A stretch of 64,000 bases of DNA from Kudoa neothunni (Eukaryota > Cnidaria), in assembly GCA_964304625.1 (NCBI GenBank), contig OZ199838.1, positions 4,712,001 to 4,776,000 on the forward strand, written 5' to 3'. Of the stretch, positions 1-11,604 are shown piece after piece. A program made the position numbers and the translations under genes. Numbering within the stretch: the stretch's first letter is position 1; every line of letters begins with the position of its first letter. The notes below the pieces were generated by a model. The model ran no database searches. It was not told the origin of the DNA and saw only the letters and a program-made list of their open reading frames with translations.

Positions 1-1047
1 CTGTATATAGATTTACTAATACGTGGTAAACGTGTAAAAAATGACAATGATTATTTCAGCGAATATCTTTAACCCTAAATAAACCTACGCATGCGCAGCA
101 CTCATTTGTAAGCCTGAAACCCCCATTTATAATTGTCGTATCAAGTTTACTCATTGGATTCTGCTATATACGATTATTCCTGGTTAATTTTTGCCTCTCT
201 TAAGGGTCAAAAATAATTAGCTACAGTCACCTGGTTATTATGATTATGATTCGCTGCAATAGCAGCTTTCTAGTAAAATTAAGTCACCAGATTCCTTCAT
301 AAACAGAAATAGTTTCACATTTAAGCCCATGTATCGGAATAACTGGGTTTCCTTTATAAGGTGTGCGCATAATTTATCTTAAAGTTCCCCTATTTCGATA
401 ATTGATAATTGTTCACTCACATCGTACTTGAATTGTATTCATGAAATTTTTGTACCAATAACTGAGATTAGATAAATAGAATTAATTCTCGAATTATCTG
501 AATCTTTATTGAACTAAATGGTAATAAATTTTCTTTGTGCATGGTTGACTTAAATCCCCGCAGACTTATAGCTAAGACTACATAAACCTAACCTCTATTT
601 AGTACCCACACAAAAATGGGATAAGTTCCCACTAGCAAGTAGTTCATTTATATGATTATAATCGAATACTACAGCAATATTTTATGGAATAAAAACTATT
701 TATGAATGTATTGATTAAGGGTGGGCGAAGATGAATATACATGATTGGGCCCGATTATGACTATGTTACCTATTAAATTTATTCAAATACCGGATAAGCC
801 ACATATTGAATCTGATTCCAATTCACCATCTTAGCGAAAGCGTGATCTATACTATTACCACATTTTTGCGAATAACCCCTAGCATCTACAGATCAAGTTA
901 GGAATATTATTTATTGTATCGACTTAGAGCACGAAAAATTTATCTCGGTGTTTATATAATTGATATATCAAGTATGTTGTGTTGTCATGCGCCGTCACCT
1001 AAAAACACTTTAGTCGGAATTGAAAGTTGCTCCAAGAAAATATCCAT
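1..1047. other. Intergenic, nothing recognised
   Basis: AT-rich sequence with no long open frame and no splice-linked coding stretch that I could support. It may hold the promoter and 5' exons of the gene that starts at or before 1048; the frame of that exon is closed by a TGA at 1021-1023, so any earlier exon must join between 1024 and 1047. Confidence 0.4.
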
Positions 1048-3062
1048 ATGCCTTCATTTGAACTGCCAAAGTTTGTGTATTCAAATGAACATTTGTTAGG
1101 AATATTGTCACAGTTGGCTGAAATTGAATCTCCCCACTGGCTGGATGAAATAAATGAGCTGATGAGTTCAGAACCACAAAAGCCATTACTGTTGACATTT
1201 GACGAAAATATAACAAAAAATTTTACTCATCACAACAACGTAGGAGGATTTAGTATTCGAACGCGTGTTAAAATAAGAATAGGCAAACAAGTTCAAACCC
1301 TCTAATAATCATCCCAATAATAATTATTGCTCCAATACTGGCACGAATGATGATCCCTCGAGATATAAATCTAAGAAATGGGGTAGTTTTGAGTTTATGG
1401 AATCATCCAAAAAGGAATCTGCTGAAGTGAATGCTTCTCTATTATTTTTTTGTTTAATATTGTTGACCTCTTATCTATATTTGACAGGTGGATACTGATG
1501 AAAGTGATGCACAATTATTGAAAGAAAAATCCAAATCCTACCATTCGTTTGATGAAACGTTTGTGACAGAGGTGACATCCATTGGTGGAAATTGTACAAC
1601 GAATGGGTGATACTTGTTGTTGTTGCTTAATAGTTTATTTATATTTTGTAGTAAATTATTGGTGGCCAAAACTGTTAATGAAGACTCAGACAATCCAAGT
1701 TATTCTACCGGTATTGATAACTACTATTGATAATTATTGATTACTATTGTGTACGGTGGGTTATGTTGTTATGGGATAATATTTTAGACAAAGAAACTAT
1801 TGGTGGTGTTGGAAAACAGAGATTACACTCATCGAAACTTGTTAGAGATGATTCTACGGAGGATAACAACTCGGGAAACCTCTCACCAACAACCCAACAA
1901 AATGATTTAGCTAAATCTAGCCCAACTCATATCATTTCTAAAACTAGTTATGGACAGTCCCATTTAAGTGATGAGATTGATGAGGTAATTCACTCAGATG
2001 CATACACATGAATAGATGTGTGCTTCAATGGAGAAATGAATGATTGACATATTATGTGGCATGTGGTATAGGGACGAAAAGATTTGTCGTTGGTTGAGTT
2101 CAAAAAGCCTTATCCCAATAGGACATCACCTAGTGGGGCGAGCAGAAAGCAATATACTAGAACAGATCACCACAGGGATGAGGTTTCTTAATTGTCTATA
2201 AGTGATTACCACTAAGGTTTTATAGAATTCACGTCACAAGCCAGTTCGTAGTAAACCTACTGCTGACTACAAAAGTAGAGGTTTGGTCCAATCGCATACT
2301 TCGAAAAATGCGTATTCTTCATCCCATGGCTCAACATCTATCGTAATGAGTTATAATAGCAATGCGTCGTCAACCCCGTCTTCGACAACAAACAGTCGAA
2401 TTCATGGTCATAGAAAAACCGATCATTCCGGTTATTATAATATTTCTTCTTCTTATACTGCTAGCGATAAAAAGTTCTCATTTCAACAATACCCTGAACA
2501 ACATTTGATACCGACGAAAAATCGTCCCGCAACTAACAAACAGCGGCCAAGACCAAAATCTTGTATTGATAGTCCTCAAACTGTTGTACATATGAAACAA
2601 AATCAGTCCACCGATTATCCCTCAGAAGTCAAAGAATCGATATTAACTATTGATGAAATTATGCGGGAACAAATGGCTGAAAAACAAGCTGAGGAGAAAA
2701 AGCAGCGACAACAATTTCAAGAAAAAATACGCAAAAAGAAAGAGAAAGAATCTTCGACGGCTTGGCTTGGGGAAGTGACTCCGAGCAAGTAATTTTTATC
2801 GTTACTTGGTTGTTGGTTTGATTTTTCATTTATTATGCTTAGACCTGTGGAAACTATTACCATTGAACAAATAGAACTAGAAGAAAAAGCAAAAAGTTTA
2901 TCTCTAAAAAATGACGACGATACACTCGGAAAATCATCAACTATTGTAATTACTCAAAATCACATTGACTATCTATTATTTACTGATTGCTTTTAGCACA
3001 TGGATAATCACTCGGCCAATTCTGATGGAAAATTCTGGGACAGTGCTATGAAATTTTTTTGA
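1048..3062 (+). CDS. Nine-exon gene, IBTK-like C-terminus
   Basis: Nine exons join with consistent phase: 1048-1239, 1292-1426, 1488-1606, 1652-1710, 1788-1984, 2072-2182, 2226-2788, 2843-2945, 2997-3062, with GT...AG introns of 43-87 bp, giving about 514 residues and a TGA stop. The protein is hydrophilic and Ser/Asn/Lys-rich through most of its length. Near the C-terminus a charged helix (LTIDEIMREQMAEKQAEEKK) is followed by AWLGEVTPSKPVETITIEQ and IELEEKA. That arrangement resembles the tail of inhibitor of Bruton tyrosine kinase, where a SI.EEE helix is followed by KPL..IQIEE. The protein ends in SDGKFWDSAMKFF. No ankyrin, RCC1 or BTB domain is visible upstream, so either this is a strongly reduced homologue or the family link is only a shared short motif. 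The start is uncertain: ATG 1048 is the first Met after an in-frame stop, and an earlier exon could splice into it. The first intron (1240-1291) is inferred from frame change alone. Confidence 0.55.
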
Positions 3063-4037
3063 AACATCCCCCCATCTGACAACTACCGCCGTCTTTTTAT
3101 TCCCTTAATCTTGATCATTTTTGAAATGTTCTATAATCTTTTAATTCAATTTTAACTACATGCGTTTGCATTTTTTAGATGCATTACTGTTTGTTTAAAT
3201 CAGTGTTTCCCTAACTTTTTTTTCTATTATTTTAAATCCGGGCCTCCGAATATTCCAAAATATTAATTAAACTGACGAGTATATTTCTTAATTTGAATTT
3301 TATTTAACCCTCTAATGCAGCAGGGGTTCTCAACCGTAGGTAAATTTACCCCTGAGGGATGAATTTTAAATGACATGGGTACATTAACTAACATCAAAAT
3401 TGGATAGGGACAATTTTCGCATAATGGGGTTTGTGACGTACATAAAATAAAGGTTTCTAAAGAATTATATTGTTCAGGACTATTAAACTCAATAAGAAGT
3501 TGGCAGAAATGTTTAAAATATTTTTAAGAATTTTCATTTAACAACTTGTTATAAAAATGCAGTCAGTCTCTTTCTTTTATGGCTCGTTTATCTTTTGGTG
3601 ATGTTTTAATAATAAAAATAATAATAAATAATAATGATTGTTAAAATGTAGAATATTGGCCGTATTCCAAATCAGCGACCACGATAAAAATCGAACCTGT
3701 TGATTATTCTAATTTTTTGTATTTATCATTGTTTCACCACCAGTAGGTTATTTTCGGCACTGTATTTGTTGTCGATAATAGTTGTTGTAATATATTCTTT
3801 AAATAACTGCTAGCCCCTCGTAGTTACTTCCACAGGCTATACCATTTAATCGATGGAGTAAAGCATGCTTTGTTTATCCTAAAATTTGAGTGTGACAACT
3901 GATTTTTTATTGATTGTCATAATTCATCATTAGCGATTGCCCATTATTAATTCTATGTCTATAAGAATAAGAAGTTAATATTATCTGCAATCACTAGGTG
4001 TTAAATTGTATCAAATGCATAACGTTAACATCAAAAA
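3063..4037. other. Intergenic with hAT-like ends
   Basis: No coding stretch supported. Two hAT-type terminal motifs lie about 120 bp apart: CAGTGTTTCCCTAAC at 3201 and CAGGGGTTCTCAACC at 3321. I could not find inverted partners for either, so they are probably solo ends or truncated copies. Confidence 0.4.
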
Positions 4038-4039
4038 TA

Positions 4040-5288
4040 CAGTATTTCACGATCAAGATGCAAATTGAATGCGCATTTTCACGTTTTCTCCAGTTAAGAC
4101 CCTAAAAGCATGCCTGATCAAATTGAAAATAATAATTCGAATAAGAGAAAATACGAGATTGTTAGTGCCAAAGATAGGGCTAAAATTGCTCACCATGTCG
4201 AAGTGAGCACAAATTTTGAATGATTATTAAAATAATTAAGATTGGAAAGACGAATCATCAAATTTCCGAGTCATTAAACATTTCCGAATCTACAGTAAAG
4301 GGAACAGTGAGAGAGTCAATGACACCGGCTCGTTCCAAAGGTTAGCAACTGGAGGAGATCGCCGCTCATTGTTGAGTGAAGTGCACAAACAATTTTTACT
4401 TACAGAGGTAGATGATAACTGTACGCTGACATTCAATCAGTTATCAGAGAAGCTCTTTAAAAAATTTTCTATTTGCGTTTCTCGTCAAACCATTAATAGA
4501 GTTCTGAAAGAGTTTCATTATACCTTAAAAAAATATCGTTGATGCCTATAGATAGGAATTCTACTAGGACAATTTCATTACGATTCGAGTGACGAATTGA
4601 CCTATATATTTTATCTAATATTTTTTAGCTATGTAAACGAATTCATAAGATTGGAACCTAGGTATTCGGAAATATTGTATATCGATGAATCAGGATTTTC
4701 CCTATCAACCCGTCGTTCCCAGGGTAGATCCCTTTCTGGGACGAGAGCAAACTTAAAGGTCAAATACATCCGATCTCGAAACATATCATTAATAGCGGCG
4801 ATGAGTGACAAAAAAATTTGGAATTTTAAAATTCACAAGGGGGCGTGAGCCAGTCTGTGTTTTTGCCATCTCTAGAAGATCTTTTTGCAAATTTGGAGGC
4901 GAATTCTGTCGATAAAGCTATTTTGGTTATGGATAACGTAGCTTTCCATAAGACTGAGAGTGTTCGAAATTTGATAGAAAGCAGTCCTCACAAGCTCTTA
5001 CTACTATCGCCGTATTCACCCTTCCTTAACCCAATTGAAGAAGTTTTGGGGGAGCTGAAATCAATTGTTAAAAGCATGGCACCAACAACACATGATGAGC
5101 TGATTGAATGTATGAAAAATAGTCCGACCCAAATAACCGAAACCAATTGTCAAAGCTATGTGAGACATTCAAAATCTTACTTTTCAGCATCCCAGCTTAA
5201 GAACCCCATTAACAATTAATACAAAAACTATTATTTAAATATAAAATTTGTTGGTTTACTATTTTTACATCTTAATCGTGAAATACTG
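4040..5288 (+). mobile_element. IS630/Tc1-mariner-type transposon, copy 1
   Basis: The ends form a terminal inverted repeat of about 21 bp: the left end reads CAGTATTTCACGATCAAG and the reverse complement of the right end reads CAGTATTTCACGATTAAG. TA dinucleotides flank both sides (4038-4039 and 5289-5290), the usual Tc1/mariner target duplication. A decayed transposase fills the interior. A second copy of the family lies at 35884-37228 in the opposite orientation. Confidence 0.9.
4110..5219 (+). pseudogene. IS630/Tc1-type transposase, frame-broken
   Basis: Translation recovers, in order, an N-terminal basic segment, a helix-turn-helix (KIGKTNHQISESLNISEST), a second DNA-binding region ending FHYTLKK, and a DDE domain with YIDESGFS, LVMDNVAFHKT and NPIEEVLGELKS, i.e. 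a DD34E spacing as counted in copy 2. A 40-bp GT...AG intron (4589-4628) sits just before the catalytic domain; splicing gives RFDYVNEF, and copy 2 has an intron at the same place. Breaks: a lost A in the poly-A run near 4535 shifts the frame before the intron, a lost G in the G-run near 4842 shifts it again inside the DDE domain, and there are extra stops in the first 250 bp (for example at 4222). This copy is inactive. Confidence 0.85.
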
Positions 5289-5289
5289 T

Positions 5290-5704
5290 ATTGAAATCTA
5301 AATCGGAAAATTCACACCATTTCTGGGAAATACATTGAGCACATTTTATCTTAAAGTTCGTAATTTATGAATAGAATACAATAAACCACATAATTTAAAC
5401 ATTGCAAAAATTGAAAATAATTTAAGTAACACGAGGTTGAATATATCACGTGGAAGCGCGCGCTTCTAGAGTAGTGTCAGACCTACGAAAACACACAAAA
5501 TTCTTCAACTTTAAACGTATTATTGACAGAAAATGATATAATACAATTTTTGTCGTGTTTTAAACTAAGATCAATGAATTTTTCATTTAATTATGGAAAA
5601 CAGTCAATAAAATAAACAATATAAATATGTAAAAAAATATATTCTCAATTGTTACCTAATTCTATAATTTAGCACAGAAAAATATAAATTGTAGAAATGT
5701 GAAA
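5290..5704. other. Spacer, nothing recognised
   Basis: AT-rich spacer between the IS630/Tc1 copy and the inverted piggyBac half. No open frame or repeat end that I could support. Confidence 0.4.
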
Positions 5705-6275
5705 TTAGTTATTTAATACAGATAATAATTGCGGAGAAATTGATTCCCGTGGTAATAGCCAGTGCCTATTTTCCATATCATCAAAATGCGAAACTCGCAT
5801 TATTTGGAGAAATTTATGTAATGAGAATAAATCACAATATGTCTTTCCTTCTTCTAACCCAAATATCTCTTTAACCGATCCTCGGTTATCCCTGTGATAT
5901 CCCATCAGAAATAAACAGCTAATGAACCCATCCAATTCGATCCATCACCGAAAATTTTTCCACCCATGTACTGGTATATTTTAAAATAATGGCGTACATA
6001 ACAAAATTAAATATTATTCTGAAAGTATCAATTGTATTTTGTAATAAAAACGGAGAGAAACTAGGACGACTATTCATAATATTTGCAACACATGTTCTGG
6101 ATGCCAACGGCGGGTTCATCGACCATAACGTTCCGTTCTTGTGTATTAATGAGTTAAGTTGTATATCTGTATCAATATCAAATTTTTCTAAGGATAAATA
6201 ATCATGAAATGAGGAAAATGAATCCGAAGACTCGGTATTAGAGTAACTACTATTAAGATCACTTGAACACATCAT
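5705..6275 (-). pseudogene. piggyBac transposase, N-terminal half (inverted)
   Basis: Read on the minus strand from ATG 6275 there is an acidic Ser-rich N-terminus followed by the piggyBac N-terminal domain: a Phe-rich helix, a W..KFSVMDRIG segment, then LDGFISCLFLMGYHRDN and an S..KFLQIMRVSHFDD block, which corresponds to the family's FDD..R motif. Two overlapping frames (6275-5919 and 5935-5705) carry it, so one frameshift lies near 5925. The protein stops soon after FDDMENR, before any catalytic Asp. The remainder of a transposase of the same superfamily begins about 120 bp away on the opposite strand. Confidence 0.75.
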
Positions 6276-6398
6276 TTAAATTAATTATGGTGCATGCGCA
6301 ATGCAGATTAAGATAAGATATTCATGCAATAAAAATATATTTAATCGATAAAATTTTTTCAACGTTTTCCAAAACATTTAAATCAATATTTTGGATAA

Positions 6399-7279
6399 TT
6401 AGATGAAAAGAAATCGTGGGGTTCAAAAGACTCCAATTATACTTGGTGGGTTAAAGACCTTGTTACTCCGTTTTATGGCGCTGGAAAAGGAGTTACTGTC
6501 GATAACTTTTTTACCTCGGTTCTATTAGCGAAGGAATTGCATGCCAACAAAATAACTATGCCTAGAACCATCCGTGCCAATAAGCGTGAGATACCACCTG
6601 AGTTTTTAAAATCACCTGAATGTGAAGTATTTTCTTCAATTTTCGGGTTCAATGGAGACTTAACTTTGGTTTCTTATGTGCCTAAGAAAAATTACGCAAT
6701 CAACCTCTTGTCGACGGAGCATCATGATATTCCTATCGATAATAAGACGAGGAAAAGACCTAGCATAATCGCTCATTATAATAAAACCGAAGGCGAGGCC
6801 TGCAACGCAGAAAAGATGACCTTGTCTTATTCGTGGTCCAGACTTGCTCGTAGATGGCCATTGAAAATTTTCATGGACATGCTAGATATTGCAGCGCTCA
6901 ACGCCAACATTCTATGGAAAAATGAATATCCAAACTGGAAGAAAAATTGTAGAAGTAAGAGGCAGCATTTTCTAAGACAACTCTCCGTGGAGTTAGCAAG
7001 ACCAAATGTTTCTAATCGCCAAACTGAGTCTAATAGATATTCAAGATCTATAAAATATGGTTTTAGTCCATTACACGAGAATAGTGATAATTACTGCACC
7101 AACGAGTTCCCCTTGCGTTAAAAGGCGCTTTCACCAATACGAAATATAAATTGATGTCATTACTGCCCTAGGAACATGGACAAAAAACTCACATTACATG
7201 TTTCGGCTGCTACAAATTTCTTTGCGCGAAACATCGAAATCAAAAAATCCTCACCTACTGTCCGAATTGTAACCAATGA
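6399..7279 (+). pseudogene. piggyBac transposase, C-terminal half
   Basis: In one frame from about 6399 the sequence encodes WGSKDSNYTWWVKDLV, then VTVDNFFTSVLLAKEL with the conserved DNFFTS, TMPRTIRANKREIPPEF, and the later KRPSIIAHYNKTEGEACN and YSWSRLARRWPLKIFMDML blocks typical of DDE_Tnp_1_7. The main frame stops at 7119-7121. A cysteine-rich tail continues in other frames to 7279: CHYC near 7158, then CFGCYKFLCAKHRNQ and CPNCNQ before a TGA. This is the zinc-finger end usual in the family, now separated by frameshifts. The N-terminal and first catalytic region are missing on this strand; see the minus-strand half at 5705-6275. Confidence 0.85.
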
Positions 7280-7469
7280 TTAACTTAATTAGATGTGTTA
7301 TAATTTGTTTACTTTTCCTCTGAGAATAGCATTCTCGTTTCGTTCATGTCTCAACCACATTTATTCAAATCATTTTAATATTTGCCACAATTAAACTCGG
7401 AAAAATTACATTATAGTTGGTATTAGATGAAGTTAGTCATTTCATCTTTATTTATTTCTTAACCATTAA
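7280..7469. other. Short spacer
   Basis: Sequence between the piggyBac C-terminal half and the TTAA-flanked MITE. Nothing recognised. Confidence 0.3.
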
Positions 7470-7955
7470 CCCTTTCCGTGAAAGATATCGATTACAGGTT
7501 TTGTGAGTGTGTCATTATAGAATGAAACTGCGCTAACGAATAGCATCTGATTAATAAAAAAACTTCAGAAATGAATTATTGTTGCTATTATTATCATCTA
7601 TTTAAATCCATTCATTTTCATTTAGATTCTTTAATTTAAAACAACTTGATTTCCGCAATTAACTATATTTCGACCATATTTATTGGTCCATATGGTTTAA
7701 ATCATTGTTTGGCAAAAAATAGGAGAATTGGCTGGTTGTACGCTCTTGTAGCTTCACTTTAGTGGATTTGCAATATTGTCGGTTTTTTAACACAGGGTCA
7801 AAACATTTTTCTATGTTAACGTCAATTAACATATATGTTTATGATAGTTAAGATTATGTAGATTTCGGAGGATTTAAAATTTATTATTTTCTGGGGTACG
7901 GCAGATACCCCACGTCGGATCACGCGTAATTTTATTCAACCCAGTACGGGAAGGG
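7470..7955. mobile_element. piggyBac-type MITE
   Basis: A 486-bp segment begins CCCTTTCCGTG and ends with the inverted match ACGGGAAGGG, directly flanked by TTAA on both sides (7466-7469 and 7956-7959). TTAA duplication with CCC... ends is the piggyBac signature. There is no transposase frame inside, so it is non-autonomous. It lies about 190 bp from the end of a piggyBac transposase relic. Confidence 0.75.
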
Positions 7956-7959
7956 TTAA

Positions 7960-8641
7960 GGGGCTACGCAGTTGTTTTGAGGAAAGAGCGTATGAAAGTG
8001 TTCCGGATAAATAGACATTATTTTGAGCAATACTAATTAATCTTCGCAAGTTATAATCGAGTTAAACAGTTTTTGCTATTTTTATGATCACCCTAAATGT
8101 TATTAATTTTAAATCCATACTTATCACAGTCGTTAAAAATATGGATTTAAAAAACAAGGTTAATTTGAATTCTTCTCTGAATTAATTGAAAAAATTGATA
8201 TATTTCATTATTTTATATACATTTTCTGGGATTAAATATACCCAATCCCGTGCAGAGCTGGGTAGTTCGCGCTAGTATGAAATAAATTTTGGCGTTAGAA
8301 CCACCTGATAAATGTTTGTGGATCTTGTTTACATTAGATTTGGTTTATTGATGGCACAAAATATAGGAAAACGAATTAAATAGATTAATTTTTTAATCTT
8401 AAAAGCTTTAATTAGAGCAACACATAGTCAATCGAAATCGCACTTAAGATCTAATGCGACGGCTGTTGACGAAAGTGATATTTGTAGGATTCTCGAGATT
8501 ATTAGAGAATTTATTTACGCTGTAACACATTATTCTTTTTTTATATCCACTAAAATTTTATTTATTTCTTCTTACGACACTTGATTGTAACAAATATATA
8601 TATATATATAAAGTAGTAGTATCCATGTACAAATCTGGGTA
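7960..8641. other. Spacer with AT microsatellite
   Basis: AT-rich, no gene seen. A short (AT)n run lies at about 8596-8610, just outside the left end of the Merlin-type element. Confidence 0.35.
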
Positions 8642-8773
8642 ATTGTGGAGTGTGTGGCTCCCCCATTTTTGGCGGGTTTTACGATTTTTTTCGTCGGAAG
8701 CAGTTCCAAAAAATGTTATATGCTCTTCTCATCTGGAGCGAATCAAAATTTTCCTCAAAATTATAAAAATAAA
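8642..8773 (+). repeat. Left TIR of Merlin-type element
   Basis: Inverted counterpart of 11472-11604. It contains a long spurious open frame (8645-8941) that I do not consider a gene, because the same sequence recurs as the other arm. Confidence 0.85.
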
Positions 8774-10160
8774 TTTTTCTTCTCATCGCATATACGACAA
8801 TGTAATAAACAATTAAATCTCCATGTTATACACGAGTTTCTGTATTCCACCATGAAGGAATACGATTTTGAGTATGAATTGTACAACAAACTGTTTATAA
8901 TATTTTTACATTGTATTCCACCGAAACTAATTTCACAATAAGTTATTATTAGCGCTTGTCGTTTAGACACGTAGAATATTAAAAATTTGTCCATAGTCAA
9001 AACATTTTTTCGTTAACATTTTGTTTAAATTATAGAAATATAACTATTTTTAGTTATCTGAATTTTTTTAATCGAATCGCTATATTATTAGATACAATTC
9101 CTTAGTGCCATGTGATAAATTGTCACCTAAATTGTACTTAAAGCGTCGTTATTAATTGTAAAATGCATAAATAACTAATATGGTAGTTCATAAAAACTTT
9201 TATAATTGAGAATAATCTCTAGACATGAAATTTATTTTTACGGACGATTATGAATAAAAAATCCAGATTTCTGTGAGTAATTTTATATCAATTTTTATTG
9301 TTAAATTTCTTTTTTCTACATTTTCATGGTTTTTTATGTAATAAAGAAAAGTATATGTTGAGTTAAGATTTTCATCACATTAACTACTACCTATAATAAT
9401 ATTCTAAGGTTGCTGTCACTCAAATTTCGGTCCAACGTTGAAATAAAATACACACACATAATTTTATTTCGTTTAAAGTAAATATTTTTGTTGAAGATAT
9501 TATTCTTTTAGTTATTATAATCCAAGAATGCCGAATATTAATATCATGTTTGTAACGAACAAATTTAAAGTAACCTGGCCTGATTTGTTGTTATTTGAGG
9601 GATTTATGTAAAATCATGTTTTAAAATTAATGTTTAAATGGAACCAATAAATTTTCTATATAAAGACAAAATATGACTAATTTTCAATTTCGTGGCATGA
9701 CGGCGGTTACTCTCTCCTTATTAGCGATGAATCGATTACAGTAAATAATTATTATCGGAAAGTTTATATCGGGAACTTAAAAGGGAGAAAGAAATAATAA
9801 TATTTTATAGCAAGCGATTTTCGGAAGTTGAAGTATAAAACAAAGAAATATTTCACTTAGTTTTTTCTTAATATTTGCTTTAAATAACTATAATGAATTA
9901 TATTCAAGTTGATATCATTTTAATTACGGCACCGTTCAAAAGATCAATATTATATGGAACTTGATTTTTATTGAATTGATAACAACTGTGGAGCTGCACT
10001 TAGTCTTTATCTGGAATTTAAATCCGTTACCGGGCTGCGGCTTGCAAGCCACTGTGGTAACGACAACATCTTGTACAAAAGAGATAGCGATTCTTTGTTT
10101 TATAGCCGGCATAAAAACCATCATCCGACAAGTTTGTGGTCTGCCTTCGCGCTAAGAATA
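8774..10160. other. Interior of Merlin element, non-coding
   Basis: About 1.4 kb between the left arm and the transposase start. Small open frames here lack splice-linked coding structure. Nothing recognised. Confidence 0.35.
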
Positions 10161-11443
10161 ATGGAACTAACAATTAGAGGAGATGATGAATTTTTCGTGC
10201 TTGTTAACGACTGTGAAAAATTAGTCAAATTTTTAATGGATCATAAATTAATCATCGATGTTCCAAAAAGATGCCGGAATTACTGGAGGTGTAATTTACT
10301 TTACATTTCTACGAAAAAATGTAATTTGAAAACCTCTTTGAATGAGATGATGTTGTACGAGAGGAACGGCATCACATTTTAATATATTTACATTTGTAAG
10401 GAGTAATTTTGTGATTGTTTCCGTTTATTAAGAAGAATGTAGTAAATATTGTAAAACAAAGGTGTCTCCGTGTAGGGGTACCTTCTTTCATCCTCGTCGG
10501 AGTCCCCCAACGGATCCACTAATTTATTTATCAAAAAAATAATGAAAATAATATATTATTGGGCCTGGACCACACAATGCTCTCTTTCATCGAGAATGTC
10601 AATATTGATACAAAAACTTATTTATATTGGGTTGCAAAAATAAGAAATGTTGTTTCCAATTTTTTCCGCAACCGGGAGAAGTTTGGCGGTCCAGGGTTCG
10701 TTGTAGAAATCGACGAAAATTTGTTGCGAGGAAAACGGAAAAACCACAAAGGTGGATATTTGGGGTTCGACAAATGGAAAACTTCCAAAAATAAGGGAGT
10801 CTCCCATTCCCAATCAAGAATATACATTGAAGGTAATTGTACTGGAAAACCTTTTAATACCCCCAAAAAGGGTTAAACAATTGGGAGTGAATATTGTCCA
10901 CCAGGCTTTTAAGTTGATTTCATATATGGTAATAAGTATATATCTTATTAATAATCTAAACTATTTCTAGATGATGAACCGATCGTGGCCCAAAGAGATC
11001 GATACAATAATAGAATCGATGAGCCTTGGGTCTTTGGTATCTGTCTTTGTTCCCTAAGAGAGGACAAAAAAAGAAACTTAGAAAAAGTTAGATATTTCTA
11101 TGTTGAAAAAAGAGATGCCAGGACCCTTGTGCCCATCATTCTTAATGAAGTCATCCCCGGAACCACTATTTATGGTGACGCATGGGGTGCATATAACACT
11201 CGGAGTGATCATGGTTTTGACCACCAAACCGTTAATCACTCCGAGCGTTATATGGATGGAAACAAACATTCTAACACCATTGAATGTTGTTGGAATGTTT
11301 TGGAAACCAGACTTCTGAAGATAAGAAAGGGGATCAAATTTGAGCATATTCATCCCCACCTCCAAGAATCCTGGTTTAGATCAACTCTACATCGAAAGAT
11401 TGAGGTGTTCGCAACATTTATAAAACTCATTAAGTTAGAATAA
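10161..11443 (+). CDS. ISXO2-like (Merlin) transposase, possibly broken
   Basis: Starts at ATG 10161 with an N-terminal region that keeps part of the family's zinc-ribbon spacing (C.NYWRCN...KKC) and ends its frame at 10382. Coding resumes near 10545 with YYWAW, then a one-base shift into LSFIENVNIDTKTYLYW and GGPGFVVEIDENLLRGKRK. A 220-bp GT...AG intron (10751-10970) joins NHK to DDEPIVAQRDR, followed by EPWVFGICLCSL, TIYGDAWGAYN, VNHSE and SNTIECCWNVLE to the TAA at 11443. The putative triad is Asp of VEIDE, Asp of YGDAW and Glu of NTIEC. The role is cut-and-paste transposition of the surrounding element. The C-terminal exon is intact; the N-terminal part has at least one frame break that I could not turn into an intron, so activity is doubtful. 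Confidence 0.75.
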
Positions 11444-11471
11444 GACTTGTAGAACGTAAAATACTTTTATA

Positions 11472-11604
11472 TTTATTTTTATAATTTTGAGGAAAATTTT
11501 GATTCGCTCCAGATGAGAAAAGCATATAAAATTTCTTTAGAACTGATTCCGACGAAAAAAGTCTTAAAAAACGCTAAAAATGGGGTAGCCACTCGCTCCA
11601 CAAT
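11472..11604 (-). repeat. Right TIR of Merlin-type element
   Basis: Reverse complement of 8642-8773, begins 28 bp after the transposase stop codon. Confidence 0.85.

Larger units (their letters stand above)
8642..11604 (+). mobile_element. Merlin (IS1595/ISXO2-like) transposon with long TIRs
   Basis: The left arm (about 8642-8773) and the right arm (about 11472-11604) are inverted copies of each other over roughly 130 bp. The inner 45 or so bases around CTCATCTGGAGCGAATC are essentially identical; the outer part (ATTGTGGAG..GTGGCT) has scattered differences. Between the arms lies an ISXO2-like transposase at 10161-11443 preceded by about 1.3 kb of sequence with no supported gene. I could not see a clear 8-9 bp target duplication outside the arms. 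Confidence 0.85.

Noticed and set aside
8645-8941. 98-codon open frame on the plus strand
   Set aside because: It begins inside the left inverted arm of the Merlin-type element and has no splice context or recognisable motif; the arm recurs non-coding at the other end.
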